Shown here piece by piece: positions 11,698-24,600 of a DNA stretch of 64,000 bases. The stretch comes from Chinchilla lanigera (Eukaryota > Chordata > Mammalia > Rodentia > Chinchillidae), in NCBI RefSeq assembly GCF_000276665.1, contig NW_004955405.1, positions 16,535,262-16,599,261 of the forward strand, in the 5' to 3' direction. The position numbers and the translations under genes were made by a program. Position 1 is the first letter of the stretch. Each line of letters starts with the position of its first letter. The notes beneath the pieces are model-generated. The model searched no databases. It was not told the DNA's origin and saw only the letters and a program-made list of their open reading frames with translations.

Positions 11698-11993
11698 TTT
11701 TTTTTAAATTTTTAATTTATTTTAAAAATAAAAGAAGAAAAACATATTAACAAACAGCCATCCATTTACAAAATAGCCTAAGAACAATACAAGCAGTACA
11801 GAGTTACAGACAAAGTTGTAGGAAATTAACAATGGTTGCTGTATTATGTATTGATATCTTCAAAGTGGTTTCTCAGGAAAACAAGTAGAGACATGCAATA
11901 TTGATCAAACAAGTAATCATTAACTGTTCCTTTCAGTAAAGTAATAGAAGACAGTAGTACAACTATGTTAGGTATCCTGTATATACATACATA
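11698..11993 (-). mobile_element. 5'-truncated L1, 3' UTR only
   Basis: This nearly 300-bp piece matches the 3' UTR of the full-length L1 at 21265 in the same orientation: shared blocks include 'ttattttaaaaataaaag', 'agtacagagttaca', 'tattgatatcttcaaag' and 'cctgtatatacatacata'. It is bounded by a perfect 10-bp duplication ctatgtgttt at 11688-11697 and 11994-12003. It is a severely 5'-truncated insertion of the same L1 lineage. Confidence 0.9.
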
Positions 11994-12600
11994 CTATGTG
12001 TTTCTTAATGTAATGTAGTTGACATATCAGGATTGACAGTCATGTTGTCTTTGGTCTTTTTGAGACTAGCCAGCATAACAAAAGTAAGTGATACCTCATT
12101 GTGGTCTTGATTTACCCCTGATTACATTTCCCAGATTGGTGATATTGAGCACCTTTTATATACCTGTCCCCGTGTATGCCTTCTTCAGAAAAATGTGTAT
12201 TCAAATGGTATTTGTTTAAATTGGGTTTTGTTTTACCACTATTGAATTGTAAGAGTTTTTATTTTGAATGTTAATTCCTTATCAGATATATGGTTTGCAA
12301 ATATTTTTACCCAGTCTACAGGCTGCCTTTGTTTTGTTGTGTATTTCCTGCACTGTGTAGAAGTTTTTTAGTTTGATATATTCTTATTTGGGCTTTTTAG
12401 CCTGAGCGTATGGTGTGATACCAAAAAACTCAATGCCAACTTCAAAGAAAAGGAACCATTGAAACAGTTTATAATTTGAGGTCTTCATTTGGGTATTTTG
12501 TCCATTTGAGTTGATCTTTGTGCGTGGCTTAAGACCAAGAACTCCATCTTGTTGAAACTCAAGTATTTTAACTTTCCTAAGCATCATTTCAGGTCTTGAC

Positions 12601-13040
12601 TTAGCTTTGTTTAGTGAGCAGATCTAGAACATTGCAACATATGATTGAGGTAGTCATAAAGGGAGTTGTTAATCAGTAAAGAACTTCTATCCATTAAGGG
12701 CATAATGTTGTCAATAGGATCTTTCTGCACTTCAAGTGTTCAGAGAGAAATGACAGTGTTTTTTTGTTTTTTCTTGACAGGCTGTATTTTTGTGTTTTAT
12801 GTGTGCTTAGCAATTCTGTGCAGTTTTATTGACTTCTAAACTAAGTAAATAGAATACACTCTGGCAGTAGAAAGCGCTAAGTGAGCGGGTTGCTGGGAGC
12901 ATATTATCCTTAGGCTCTTTACTTCCTAAACTGTGGCTGCTAATTTGCTTTCAAGTGCAATTCAGGAAGTTGGTTATAGTCTACCAAGTTCTAAATAATC
13001 TGGGCCTTGTTCACCTCAGAAATTAGCTCCTTCTTCTTCC
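12601..13040. other. Unassigned DNA
   Basis: No gene or confident repeat is seen here. Confidence 0.45.
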
Positions 13041-13129
13041 ATTTCTTTATTTAATCCTATTGGAGATTGAACTCAGAGCTTTATGCATGATAGGCAAGGA
13101 TTCAACTACTAAGCTACATTTTCCAGCCC
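13041..13129 (-). mobile_element. Old ID-type SINE
   Basis: 'ggagattgaactcagagctt', 'tgataggcaaggattcaac' and 'aagctacattttccagccc' form the complement of a degraded ID-like SINE, ending in the characteristic cagccc head complement. Confidence 0.65.
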
Positions 13130-13349
13130 TATTTCCTTTTTTCTATGTCATTGCCACAATTAATTATGGCTCATCATTTGAGAATGTTCTGCAAATACTT
13201 CATTAGATATGCTTTTCTTATCTTGACCCCTTGTTTGAAATAAGAGGCGATGTGAATAGTGGTAGAAACGGAACTTTTTTACACTGCTTAGTATGCATAG
13301 TAGCGAGAACCACACCAATAGTACTCTTAATTATAAGGACAAATGTATA

Positions 13350-13475
13350 CATGATTATGTGCCATTTACTGTTGTAACTTAGCAACTGCTGTTTCAATTT
13401 TGTCTCAATTATGTGCTCTAGGTACTATTAATATCTCTATTTTTATTGATGTTGAAATCAAGAAAAATTACTGAT
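13350..13475 (+). mobile_element. Probable MIR SINE
   Basis: 'tatgtgccatttactgttgt', 'ctctaggtactattaatatc' and 'gttgaaatcaagaaaaatta' follow the MIR core order in sense, with heavy divergence. Confidence 0.4.
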
Positions 13476-14539
13476 TCTCTGATTCTTAGATTCCTCAATA
13501 AAGAAATTAGAATATCAATGGTCCTGACTTAATACAAATGTGGCAATGATTAAATGAGATTTGATATGTAATAGTGTCTTTTCTTAAATCTATTAAATAC
13601 ATGTGTATCTATCAATATGTATAAAAATACTTATCTATGTAAGTCTTATGAGAGCAAGTGAATTGCTTTTAAATTCTATTTTAGGGCTTTTTTATCACCC
13701 AAGGTAATATAAAAGTGTTTGTGCTGGTGTATGGGTATGTGTATTTTAATCTAAAGCCATTCATTCACCCATATGGAAAATGTCTTTTTGTTTTGTTTTA
13801 TTTCTTTGAGAGAAGGAAGGACATCCTTCCCTCTGGATTCCTGAGAACTTGAGCATCTATAAGGACTTTTTAGCTGTGAGTCTATTTAGCTGTAGATATG
13901 ATTGCTGTAGGATATGGCTGTGCCTAAATGTCCTATGGGTTAGTGTTTATTTGAGTGTAGAGACCTGATACAGGACTCTTCTCGAAGAGTCTACTTAATA
14001 TTTGCAAGAACTCAGATAAAATCCACAGCTATATATTCTGGTACACTTCAATTCTCTACCAGTTGTTAAAAAGTAGAAGGGGTAAGAGAACAGGTGAAAT
14101 GGTCCTTGACATTTGAAAATCTCTTTATGTTTTATGATGGTCTTATCTTTGTAATAATGTATAGTTATTTCAATGTTTGGAGTTGGATTCTGGAATACAT
14201 AATTTAACTGGCTTTATGTACAAACATATGGCAACTATAATGAAATCACTGTTTTGTCCAGTTCTCTATAATTACATAGTACCATATATCTTTGTATGCA
14301 ACTGGAATAAGTTAAAATAAAACACCATTTAATCAGAAGACATCTGACAATTAATCATTTACTATATCTGCATTTCCCCCTTTCAAATTATTTGCAAAAA
14401 TTAAGGCATCCAAATATGCATTTTAACATGGGTTATTGCTTAATAGCAAGTTTTCACTGCTGAAGCTGGTCCTTTACTAAATTTCTCATGTGCCACTTTT
14501 TCTCCCAATTTGTGTTTGGATAATAATATTGAGATTGTT
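13476..14539. other. Unassigned AT-rich DNA
   Basis: No gene or confident repeat is recognised. Confidence 0.45.
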
Positions 14540-14672
14540 GGGGCTGGGGATTTAGCTCAGCTGCACAGTGCCTGCCCGGCAAGTGCAAGGTCATGAGTTC
14601 AATTCCCAGTACCAGAAAAAACCAACAACCAACCAAACAAAAAAACAAAAAACGAAAACCAAAAAAACAAAC
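14540..14672 (+). mobile_element. ID-type SINE with perfect 12-bp target duplication
   Basis: The head 'ggggctggggatttagctca', the B-box-like 'ggtcatgagttcaattccca' and a long A/C-rich tail define it. The identical dodecamer aatattgagatt lies at 14525-14536 and 14673-14684. The long frames on both strands between 14454 and 14912 are translations of this SINE and its A-rich tail, not genes. Confidence 0.95.
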
Positions 14673-14684
14673 AATATTGAGATT

Positions 14685-16384
14685 TCTGATTGTAAGAGAA
14701 GTCAAAAGAAGGGATGAGGATATTGACAATTTGGCCCCATATGAAAATTGCAACCTCTCTGTTAAAAATAATGATAGATGGACTGCTGGGATCACACATT
14801 GGGTAGCTAGAGTAGAAAGACTCTGAAGTGAAACAGAAAAAAAAAAATAACAAAAACAGAGCAAAACACAACCCTCACCAACTCTCAAAACAAAGAACCA
14901 GTAATTCTGCAATCTTTTCAGTCTCTGTTTTCTGCAAAATGAATCTGACTAATCTTCCTTAAGTATCTTTTCCAAAGGAAGCTGCAAGAAAAGGACAAAA
15001 GAAAGACATTGATACTAAAGAAAGTTTCTCTCCAGCATATATAAAGCCTACTTCTCTTTTAGAAACAATATGGTCCCCTTTTGTGATTTTCTGTGTTATG
15101 CAATTCATGTGTCAGGAATCCCAGTTGATTCCACATTGTAGTTATCCAAATAAAGATAATGCTGTTTTCTCTCAATACCCTGGTGAGATGCAAATTTAGA
15201 GATGCAAGTTTGGATGTCTCTTGAGGTGAGGCATCCAGCAGTTGTATTTCCTGTCAGTCCCTCTGGACAGAATATCTTTGGAGTTTGTCAACCATTCATT
15301 GTGAACTCCTTGATGATGTGGATTCTTTGGTGTTCAGGTTCATAGTCTTATGGGGACTAATCTATGTGGTCAAATACTAAAATAATGTTGGTAGAGCAAA
15401 GTCCATTTTTATTAGTCCTGCCTTTTTTTTCCCTCTAGCAATAACCAAATAGAGAATTAGCCTACAAATAATTTAACAGGGTTGGTTTCTGCTGTTGACC
15501 TCCAAAGTATTCTTGACAACCATCTGTAAATAATAAACTTCGGGGAAAACTTAATGGTCTCTATCCTGTTCTTTGCTTGGATCAAGTCCTACCTCACCAG
15601 TTTACTGGACTTAAGTGTGGCAAATACGTACCCACAATGAGAAAAACAAAACAAAACAAAACAGCGTATAACTCGACCATCTGAGATTGATGCATAGAGT
15701 TGAGAAAGAATAAACACCTTGACCTATTTAATACACTCCACTGGAATAAGGAATGATTCAGCTAACTGATATAGGTTCTTGTTGAGGCCATTGGCTCTAC
15801 CTGGAGCAGCAATAAGCAGAAACTTCTTTCTGAATATTTATGCTGCATTTTAACAAAAGTTTCTTTCTGTCAGTGCATGTTCTCCTGTTACGATAATTCT
15901 GGAAGAGAAAATCATCGAAAGGCCCTTGAGGCTCTGTTTTGCCTCCGGGCTTCAGAATTTAGCATTTTTTTCCCCTAGAAGCTTTTGGCCTAGATCTTCC
16001 CCAGTCAGGTGTCTCTGTGGTTTGGAGATTAGTTCAAATAGTTACTTTTCAGATGTTTTTCCTTTCCTGATCCCAAGCTGAGGCAGACGTCTACCATACT
16101 CGTCACTTAGTTGTTTGGCATATCACTTATCATTCTTTTTGTTTACATATTATTAATCTTTTTCCAACTCATGATTAGAATGAGAGATCTGGGGGAGAGC
16201 TTACCTTTCTATTTGATGCTATATTACTTACATAGGGAGATAGGTGTTTAACAAATAATTCTTGAAAATATTTGTTGATACCCAGACATACAGTCAACTC
16301 AAGGTTTTCATTTGCAGTTATTTATCACTAATAATAAAGTAATGATAGTAATACTTTAAAGATATTTTGAGAGCTTTGGACCAG
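14685..16384. other. Unassigned DNA
   Basis: There is a short (AAAAC)4-like run near 15643-15662. Nothing else is recognised, and there is no gene. Confidence 0.45.
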
Positions 16385-16565
16385 CCAATATCCTCAGTAG
16401 AGAGCTTTATCTACATTTTCTATTACCAGTCACAAAACAATATTTAAATTTAGGCACTATCGTTATGTCCATATGAAAGATGCAGAAAATGAATTCAAAA
16501 ATGTTCCTACCACTTGGCAAGTTTACCAAGCTAGTAACTGTTAAATCTAGGATTAATACACAGAT
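16385..16565 (+). mobile_element. Probable MIR SINE
   Basis: 'aggcactatcgttatgtcca', 'gatgcagaaaatgaattca', 'ccacttggcaagtttaccaa' and 'gctagtaactgttaaatcta' follow the sense MIR core order at high divergence. Confidence 0.5.
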
Positions 16566-19184
16566 AATCTGATCTAAAGTCTTTGCAGATTAATATGTAT
16601 TTCAGGTCCTGCGGCATTCTTCTCTGGAACATGACACAGTTCTTGAGCTTTGATTTCATATGAATAATTAAGAATACTTGCTACTTGGCAGTGTGATCTG
16701 CTATGATAGCTTTGGGATTCCATTCTGAGTTTTATTGAGTGACAAAATCCTTTAAGGTAGCTCTTTTCCCTGAACAGACACTAGATTCCATATTCTTAGT
16801 CTTTTGCAGACTGTACAAATGGTAATTGTTATTGTTTGTGGCATATTATGAAACAAATGTTTCCTGTATTCTGTTTTCTGTTGGCAAAAATGTTTCTGCT
16901 TATGTATATCAATTATTTGTATAATGAGGCATTTCTTTCCTTATTGAGACATGGGAAAATGGTACACTGGCTCAAAGCTTCTTTTCAGTTGTTAGAACTG
17001 ACAAATGTGGTTCAGTTAACAGCTTAGGAAGAGTTTACATCATTTCTGTGTATGTATAGCCACATCAGCGGTAACATGGACTGCTGCAAATTGTTCAGCT
17101 TTCTGTGGGGAAACATTGGCCAGGTTTATGTCAGATAGAAGCAGGAGTGGCCTAGAGTGTCAAACTCATTGAAGTGCTAATATGAACTGAAACGTGTACC
17201 TTTAACGTGATCCTCAGAACCCTCTAGAACAATAATGCTTGGTGAAACTGAGATGGAGAAAGGCTTAATAGGGCAAGTGTTTGATTTTGATAGACTTAGA
17301 AAAATATCAAGCCACAGAGCTAGTCTGAGACACAGTCCGTAAACTTAAGTGCCCCGAAAACACTGCATTTCTTTGTATTCTCTAACTAACAGTGATTAGT
17401 CCCTCCTTTCCCTGACATTCAGTGTGTGCTGATCACTACTGGAAGAGATCATCATTTCTAAACCAAATAGTTCCTTTGGGTTCTGCCTTCCTTAATTCTG
17501 GGCTAAAATAGGGGTTGAAAAATCTTAAGCCAAACTGAGGATCTGGGAGTCATGGTAGCTAGACCACTTTTTCTTTTGTGTTTTGTAAGGCATTTCCCCA
17601 ACTGGGCCCTGGCCCCAGTTCCAGACCTCTGTCTTCTTCCTCCTTAGAAAATATTGCCACCCCTTTCTGGCTAGGGCTTCTCAAAATTTCCTCCAATAGG
17701 GCAATCTAAAACTCCAAAATAAGAAAATTCAAAAGAAGAGAAATAGTATTTCAACCAATTATTCTGTCCTAGTACAATGAATAGTTTTTAGTAAAGAATC
17801 CTCAGAAGTAGCCTAATTTATGTCTACTTATTTAACATAACTAGCCATTTTGAAGATAAGGTCTAGGGTTAAGGTGATACCATCATCTGAGGTGATATCT
17901 AGGCTGGAGATTATATAAAGGTTTGTCGAAATTTTATTGGAAGCAGATTTCAAGAGACTGTTTTGGAAAATGCTCGTGTCATCAGAACCTTGCTTTCATG
18001 ATGGAACTGCTTACGACATTAGGTAGCACTAAAAAGTAAGTCATGAAATAAAAAAAAGCAGGTGGCTTTTATGGCTCCTTTATTATTTTGACCAATCCTC
18101 CTTTTCATGAGTGCTCAGACAACCATGGAATTCCTTGCCAATACTGATTCTTTTCACCCGTATGTTACAGGAGTTTGTGGAGTGTGAGGAGATCCCCACA
18201 GCACCCTTTCTACTTTACTCAGAAATAGCATTCCTCAGAGGAGCCATTTCTTCCTTTTGGAAGGATCAAAAAAGTAGGCTTACAGATATTTCACCATTAT
18301 AATACCGCCAACACCAGCTGGCCTTAGACTAATGTGAAGCAGACCAAGGAAGATGACTTTCCTTTGGTGTTCCTGCACAGTTCATTAGAGAAATGTCTTT
18401 TTCCTTTTTCTTTCTTGTTACTGTCTTTGTGAATGTTCTCAGATGTGTTTGGCATTTGGATAAGAATAAGTAACATTCATATTGTTTACTTGTGGCAGTT
18501 CTCTTGTGTTGTTGAAATTGTTATTTGAACCTTATTTTTAATTTCACTTTGAAAAGCACTTGATAATGGAATTAATTTTGCTTTGATCTCAGGTGTTCTC
18601 TGATGACTGAATCCTACAATTTACCCAATACATTGACTTTGATATATTTTTCTTGACTAAGCTTACATAGATATTGCCTGTCACAACTGGAGGAGCTATA
18701 ATAATTTTACTCTTCACTGAATGCCAAATTAAAAATGTATATGAGATAGTTAAGGATCCTAGCCCAGTTAATTATTCTCTTGGAATTCCTAAAATTCTGT
18801 GTTAATGAGCTGAAACATTCTGAAGACTAAATGTCTGAATGTTTTAAAAGGCAGAATGAAAGAGAAAAATTGGCAAACTAGAAAGCACTTATGAAGGATA
18901 GTAGGAGAAAAAAATAGCATTAAAGACATTTAATCCCTCTCCCCAAGAAGGCAGTTACCCACTTCTGTGGATGAAGAATACTCCTATTATGAACCAATAT
19001 CACTTTGTACATTTGTAGCTAAGAAGTCATGTGTAAACACATACCTAGACTACTCATTGGAATTCACTGTGTGGTACCTGGAAGATGAATGAATGAGCCA
19101 GTAGGTTCTTTATTCTATTGCTCTTGACTGCTACCTGTGATTCTACTGACGATCATGAGCTGTAACATCACAAATCTTAAATTT
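16566..19184. other. Unassigned DNA, no gene seen
   Basis: Short frames at 16836-17027 and 18111-18302 (plus) have no recognisable domain and no flanking splice or promoter support. No confident repeat is identified in these 2.6 kb. Confidence 0.45.
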
Positions 19185-19350
19185 TCTTTATTGAAAGCTA
19201 GGTCAAGTCTTTAATTTCTCTGAACAACCATTTATAAAGTATGGAAAATGTTTTTTACCTCTTACTGGCTGTTTGAGATCTGAACTGGTCAAGTCGTAAA
19301 AGATTGCTGTGTGCATTCTAAAATGCTCTGCAGTATTGGGGCTTTGGCTT
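19185..19350 (-). mobile_element. Probable MIR SINE
   Basis: 'ggtcaagtctttaatttctc', 'atttataaagtatggaaaat' and 'gctgtgtgcattctaaaatg' resemble the antisense MIR core. Confidence 0.45.
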
Positions 19351-21249
19351 TCCATTATGACTGCTTGCTAGAATTTCTTGGTAGCCCATAGCCATTCTGA
19401 TTACTGTGAGGGAATTTCATAGCCTGTGTGTTGGTTACTCCTGTAGTTCATCAAAGGACAGTTTGATAATTATCTTGTTATTTTGGTACGCAAATAGTTT
19501 ATTGTGAAGTAGAGCTTTAAAAGTTTATTTTTGGGAAGAATAAATGGGCCAGAGAAAAGAATGTATCATAAAAACACCAAAGATGCTATAGAAAGTTTGA
19601 TCTTAGTTGTCATGGTGATAGGATTTTGCTCTAAATAACTAGGTCATCCCATATGGCAGAAGACCACTCTAAATGAAAGCTTTATTTTTAAAACTGCAAA
19701 GAATGTTCATCGTTCCTCTTTCATTCATTTTATCATGCAAGTCCCTAAAAGCATTACTCAAACATTTGTAGCTGCCTATGCTTGGCTGGATTACTCAATT
19801 GTATAGAATTATAATATGCAGCTTTATACTGGGAATAAGTATGGCAAATGAGTTACATGATGCAAGCCTGTATTTGTTGTTTGGGGAGTACTGAATGATT
19901 TTTTAAAAATTTCATATTTAAAACCTCTGAAAATTAAAGGATAAAGTTAAAGGGACCAGAAGTGGTAAGAAAGAGCCACAAAATCTTAGATACCTGTGGT
20001 TTAGTGTTTCATTAAACAAATAACTTGAAGATAATTTTTGCATGGAATTACTTGGAAAGAGAAGCTTATTTAGCAATTCTTAGGGTTCTTTTATGTTTAG
20101 AATACCCAACGGAGGGTCCAGTCTGCCGATGTTGTAACATGAACCACATTTCAATGACTTTAAGTTCTCTCTTCAGCTCATTCCTGCCTGTGCGGCTATT
20201 TGAGTGCTTTGTCTTTATTTACCTCATGTTGAATTTTGGGTAGCCTGACATCTATCTTAACCTTCATCTCAATCCTGAATTACACTGGTAATTACCATGA
20301 AATGTTTTTCTTCTTTCTCTTTGTAAACTTATGTGGAAAAGCTTCTTGTACCAATTTGCAGTTACTGAAAGTTAAACTTTAGGGTCCCTCCTTTGTACAG
20401 GCACTTTCCTAGGACTTCCGAAGGGCCTAGATAATTTTATATTCATAACTTTGTTCTCTTAAAAGGGTCACCAAATTTGGTTGATTTTTAGGTCTCTCCA
20501 AATTGGATCTGCCCCAACTTCTATTGCTGTACACTAGTGAGATGTTTATTGCCAGGGTCAAAATTATTAGTATTTACCGAAATTTTAAGTTTTGCTCAAA
20601 TGGATTTTCTTGTGGATGACTCTGATTAATCCCCCTTTAATGAAAGATTCTTTCCTTTTTCTTCTGCACATTTCTGTGATGCTTTTGCTGTTGCTGTTGT
20701 TGAAAAGTTCCTGCTCCTCTCATTTGTAAGCTGTTTCCCCATCATTTCTATAGGCATTTTCCAGATTGCCATTTGAAATCCTCCCTCCTTATGTTACCTT
20801 CTGCAGAATACAGCCATTCACAAGTCTTTGGCTGCCCCTGGTCTGCATTGTACAATATGGTAGTTCCATATGGTTATTTGGTATTTGAAATGTGACTTGT
20901 GCCATGTGCTGAAAAACATTTTGCATATATTACATGGAATGAAAATTACTTCAGTTTATTCCTTTTTTGCTTTTTAAAACATAGCTATGTTAAAATGAAA
21001 GCTTCCTATGTGAATTGCATTATATTTCTATTTGACAGCACTAAAAGATGCTAGTAGTAAGTACATCTCTTTCTCCACTTTGCACCTCTCAGTAAAATTT
21101 CAGACTCCTTGGCCCCCACTGGGTATCTCTTCAGGACTTGGACTGAACCCATCACTTCCTTAATCAATTATATCTCCTGATTTCTTCATCTCAGTTGGAG
21201 GCATGTACTGTCCACTATTTTATCCAAACTACTGCCCTCCATACACACT
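19351..21249. other. Unassigned DNA
   Basis: A 'tgtacaatatggtagttcca' patch near 20849 with a following 'gaaatgtgacttg' resembles an ancient hAT-type MER element but is too weak to name. The frame at 20025-20243 has no recognisable domain. Confidence 0.4.
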
Positions 21250-21264
21250 TGGTTCTACATTCTT
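21250..21264. repeat. Left target-site duplication of the full-length L1
   Basis: The 15-mer tggttctacattctt matches tggttctaccttctt at 27432-27446 with one mismatch. It brackets the L1 and fixes both its ends. Confidence 0.9.
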
Positions 21265-21660
21265 CTTTTTTTTATTTTAAAAATAAAAGGAGGAAAACAT
21301 TAACAGGCAGACAACCTTTTACAAAATAGCAAAAGAACAGTACAGACAGTACAGAGTTACAAAGTGGTAGGAAATTAACAATGCTTGTTGTATTACATAT
21401 TGATATCTTCAAAGAGGTTTCTCATGAAAACAGAGACAGGCGGTATTGATCAATCAAGGACTCATTAACAGTTTCTTTCAGCAAAGAAATAGAAGACAGT
21501 AGATTAACTGTGTTAACTATCCTGTATATACATACATACAAAATTTCTCCTTTTTTCCCTTGTCTTTTCCCACATCCCCATTTCCCTCTACCCTTGAGTG
21601 TTTTCTTATCATTTCACAATGTCTATCATACTTCCTAGTTTAAATTAACTCTGTCAGGTT

Positions 21661-24600
21661 TTACACTAGTGAGACAATGCGGTGCTTGCACATGCAGGTC
21701 TGATTTATTTCACTTATGGGTATGGTCTCTAGTTGTGACCATTTACCTGTAAAAGCCTCGAGTTTATCTTTCTTTATAGCTGAGTAATATTCCATTGTAT
21801 AAAAGTGCCACATTTTCTTATCCAATCCTCGGTGGATGGACATTTGGGTTGCTTCCACAATTTAGCAATTACAAATTGTGCTGCAATGAACATATGTGCA
21901 CATGTATCCCTGTGATACAATGTTTTTAGATCTTCTGGGAAAATACCCAGAAGGGGAATAGCTGGGTTGAATGGGACCTCTAGACCTAGTTTGCTGAGGA
22001 ATCTCCAGACTGATTTCCACAGTGGTTTCACCAGTCTGCATTCCCACCAGCATTAGAGAAGGGCTCCTATTTCTCCACAGCCTTGCCAGCATGTGTTATT
22101 GATTTCTTAATGCTAGCCATTCTTACTGGGGTAAGATGGAATCTCAATGTTGTTTTAATATGCAATTCTCAAATGACTAATGGTATTGAACATTTTCTCA
22201 TGTACTTATTTGCCATTTGTATTTCCTTATCTGAGAAGTGTGTATTCATCTCAGCTGCCCATTTTGGAATTGGGTCTTTGAATTTGGGGGGGCTGATATT
22301 GTGTAATTCTTTATATGTTCTAGATAGAAGCCCTTTGTCTGAGAGGCAGTCAGCTAAAATTTTTTCCAAGCTTGTGGGTTTTCTTTTGACTCTGCTGGTG
22401 ATTTCTTTAGATGTGCAGAAACTTTTCAGTAGGATGAGATCCCAGTTGTTGATTCTTTCAAGTGTTTCATGTGCAGTTTGGTTTTTGTTCATGAACTCTC
22501 TTCCTACCCTGTGTCTTCAAGATTTCTACCTACTTTCTCTTCCAATAGATTTAGTGTTTCTGTTTTAATATTGAGATCTGTGAACCATTTTGACTTGAGT
22601 TTGGTGCATGGTGATAGACTTGGGTCTATTTTCAGTCTTTGGCAGATGGCAAGCCAATTTTTCCAGCATCATTTATTAAAGAGGCTATTGTTCTTCCAGT
22701 GAGTTTGTTTGGCCCCTTTGTCAAAGATTAGGTGACTGAGTGTATTTGTACTTGTTTCTTCCAGTCTGTTCCTTTGATCCTCAGGTCTGTTTTTTAGCCA
22801 GTACCAGGTTGACATTTTTACAGTAACTTTGCAGTATAATTTCAGGTCAGGGATTGTGATTCCACCTGACTTGTCATTGTTGCCCTGGACTGCTTTTGCT
22901 ATTCTGGGTCTCTTCTGGTTCCAGATGAATTTAAGGCATGTTTTCTTGAGATCTGTGAGGTATGCTAATGGTAGTTTAATGGGAATTGCATTGAATCTGT
23001 ACAACAGTTTTGGAAGTATAGCCATTTTCACAATGTTGGTTCTCCTTTTCCATGAGCAAGGAGTATTTTTCCAATTACTGAAATCTTTGATCTCCTTTTT
23101 CAGAGTACTGTAGCTTTCATTGAATATATCTTTTACTTCTTTTGTTAGATTGATTCCTAAATATTTCAATTTCTTGGATGTTATTGTGAAAGGTATGGTT
23201 TCCTTAATTTCTCTCTCAGTCTGTTTGTTGTTTGTGTATAGGAATGCTATCAATTTTTGGGTGTTGACTTTGTACCCAGCTACACTGCTGAATTTTTTGA
23301 TTAATTCAAGGAGTCTTCTTGTGCAGTTTTGGGGGTCTGCCATGTAAAGTATCACATCATGTGTAAATAGTGATAGTTTTACTTCTTTCTTTCCTATCCT
23401 TATTCCTTTTATTTCTCTCTCTTGTCTAATTACTATGGCTAATGGTTCCAGAACTAACAGGAGTGGTGACAGAAGACATCCTTGTCTTGTTCCCAATTTT
23501 AGAGTAAAAGTGTTCAATTTTTGTTCATTTAGAATGATGTTGGCTGTTGGATTGTCATAGATGACTTTGATCAGGTTAAGGTAAAGACCATCTATTCCTA
23601 TTTTCTGTGGAGGTTTTATCAGGAATGCATGTTAGACCTTGTCGAAAGCTTTTTCTGCATCTATTGAGATGATCATGTGGTTTTTGTCTTTGGCTCCATT
23701 GATATGGCGTATAACGTTTATAGATTTGCAAATACTGAACCAACCCTGCATTCCTGGAATGAATCCAACTTGATCGTGATGTATAATTTTCTTGATGATT
23801 TGCTGCATTCTATTTGCTAGTATTTTATTGAGTATCTTTGAATCTATATTCATTAGGGAGATTGGTCTAAAGTTCTCTTTCTTGGTTGGGTCTTTCTCTG
23901 GTTTTGGTATCAGTATGATGCTTGCGTCCAGAAAGGAGTTAGGGAGAACTTCCTTTTCAATTTCACTGAAGTGTTTGAGGAGGGTTGGAATTAAATCTTC
24001 TCCAAATTTCTTGTAAAATTCGGCTGTGAATCCATCAGGGCCTGGACTTTTCTTTGTCAGTAGGTTTTTAATCACGCTTTCAATCTCATTAATTGATATT
24101 GAGTTGTTCAGGAATTTGATATCTTCTTGGCTCAACCTTGGTAATTCATACATATATAGGAATCTGTCCATTTCTTCTGAGTTTTCTATCCTATGGGAGT
24201 AAAGATTTTCAAAGTAGGTATTAGTGATCTTCTGAATTTCTATAGAATCTGTAGTAATTCATCCTTTTCATTCCTTATTGCATGAATGTGAGTTCTTTCC
24301 TTCCTTTTCTTGATAAGGTTGGCTAGGGGTTTATCAATTTTTTTTTATTCTTTCAAAGAACCAACTCTTTGATTCATTTTTTTGGAAGGGTTTTCTTTGT
24401 CTCAGTTGCATTAATTTCTGCCCTAATCTTTATAATCTCCTCCCTTCTTTGGGCTTTGGGCCTGACTTGTTCTTCTTTTTCTAAAAGTTTAAGATGCCTC
24501 ATTAGGTTATTTATTTGTTCTCTTTCTGTTTTTCTTATGTGTGAATTCACTGCTATAAATTTTCATCTGAGGACTGCTTTCATTGCATCCCATAGATTCT

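Larger units (their letters stand above)
11271..12044 (-). mobile_element. MaLR-type LTR carrying two younger insertions
   Basis: It starts 'tgtattggtcagctttcctg' and has the family block 'aaaggaagaaaggtttaattt' with 'agctcatgctg'. It inserted into the old L1, whose sequence resumes just after about 12044. Removing the ID SINE (11533-11645) and the L1 fragment (11698-11993) leaves roughly 350 bp, a normal MaLR LTR length. The flanking 'ttatc' (11266-11270) and 'ttgtc' (12045-12049) match at 4 of 5 positions. The right end is approximate. Confidence 0.65.
10610..12600 (-). mobile_element. Old L1 3' region, interrupted by nested insertions
   Basis: Three separated blocks form one antisense L1 ORF2-end/3' UTR sequence: 10610-10990 ('gtctggcttatgtcacttag', 'attcatccatgttgtagcaa'), 11072-11270 ('ttttccataatggctgtgcc', 'caatttacacttgcacc') and about 12045-12600 ('ttgagactagccagcata', 'gatacctcattgtggtcttg', 'ccagattggtgatattgagc'). 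The junctions line up when the SINE at 10991-11071 and the LTR at 11271-12044 are removed. No frame is intact; the 123-residue plus-strand frame at 10589-10960 is the wrong strand for L1 and meaningless. Confidence 0.8.

Noticed and set aside
14540..14620. A tRNA gene, because of A- and B-box-like sequence
   Set aside because: The tRNA-like part is the head of an ID SINE with an A-rich tail and target duplication; no full cloverleaf is formed.
14454..14912. A 152-codon minus-strand frame
   Set aside because: It is the antisense of an ID SINE and its A-rich tail, bounded by a target duplication.
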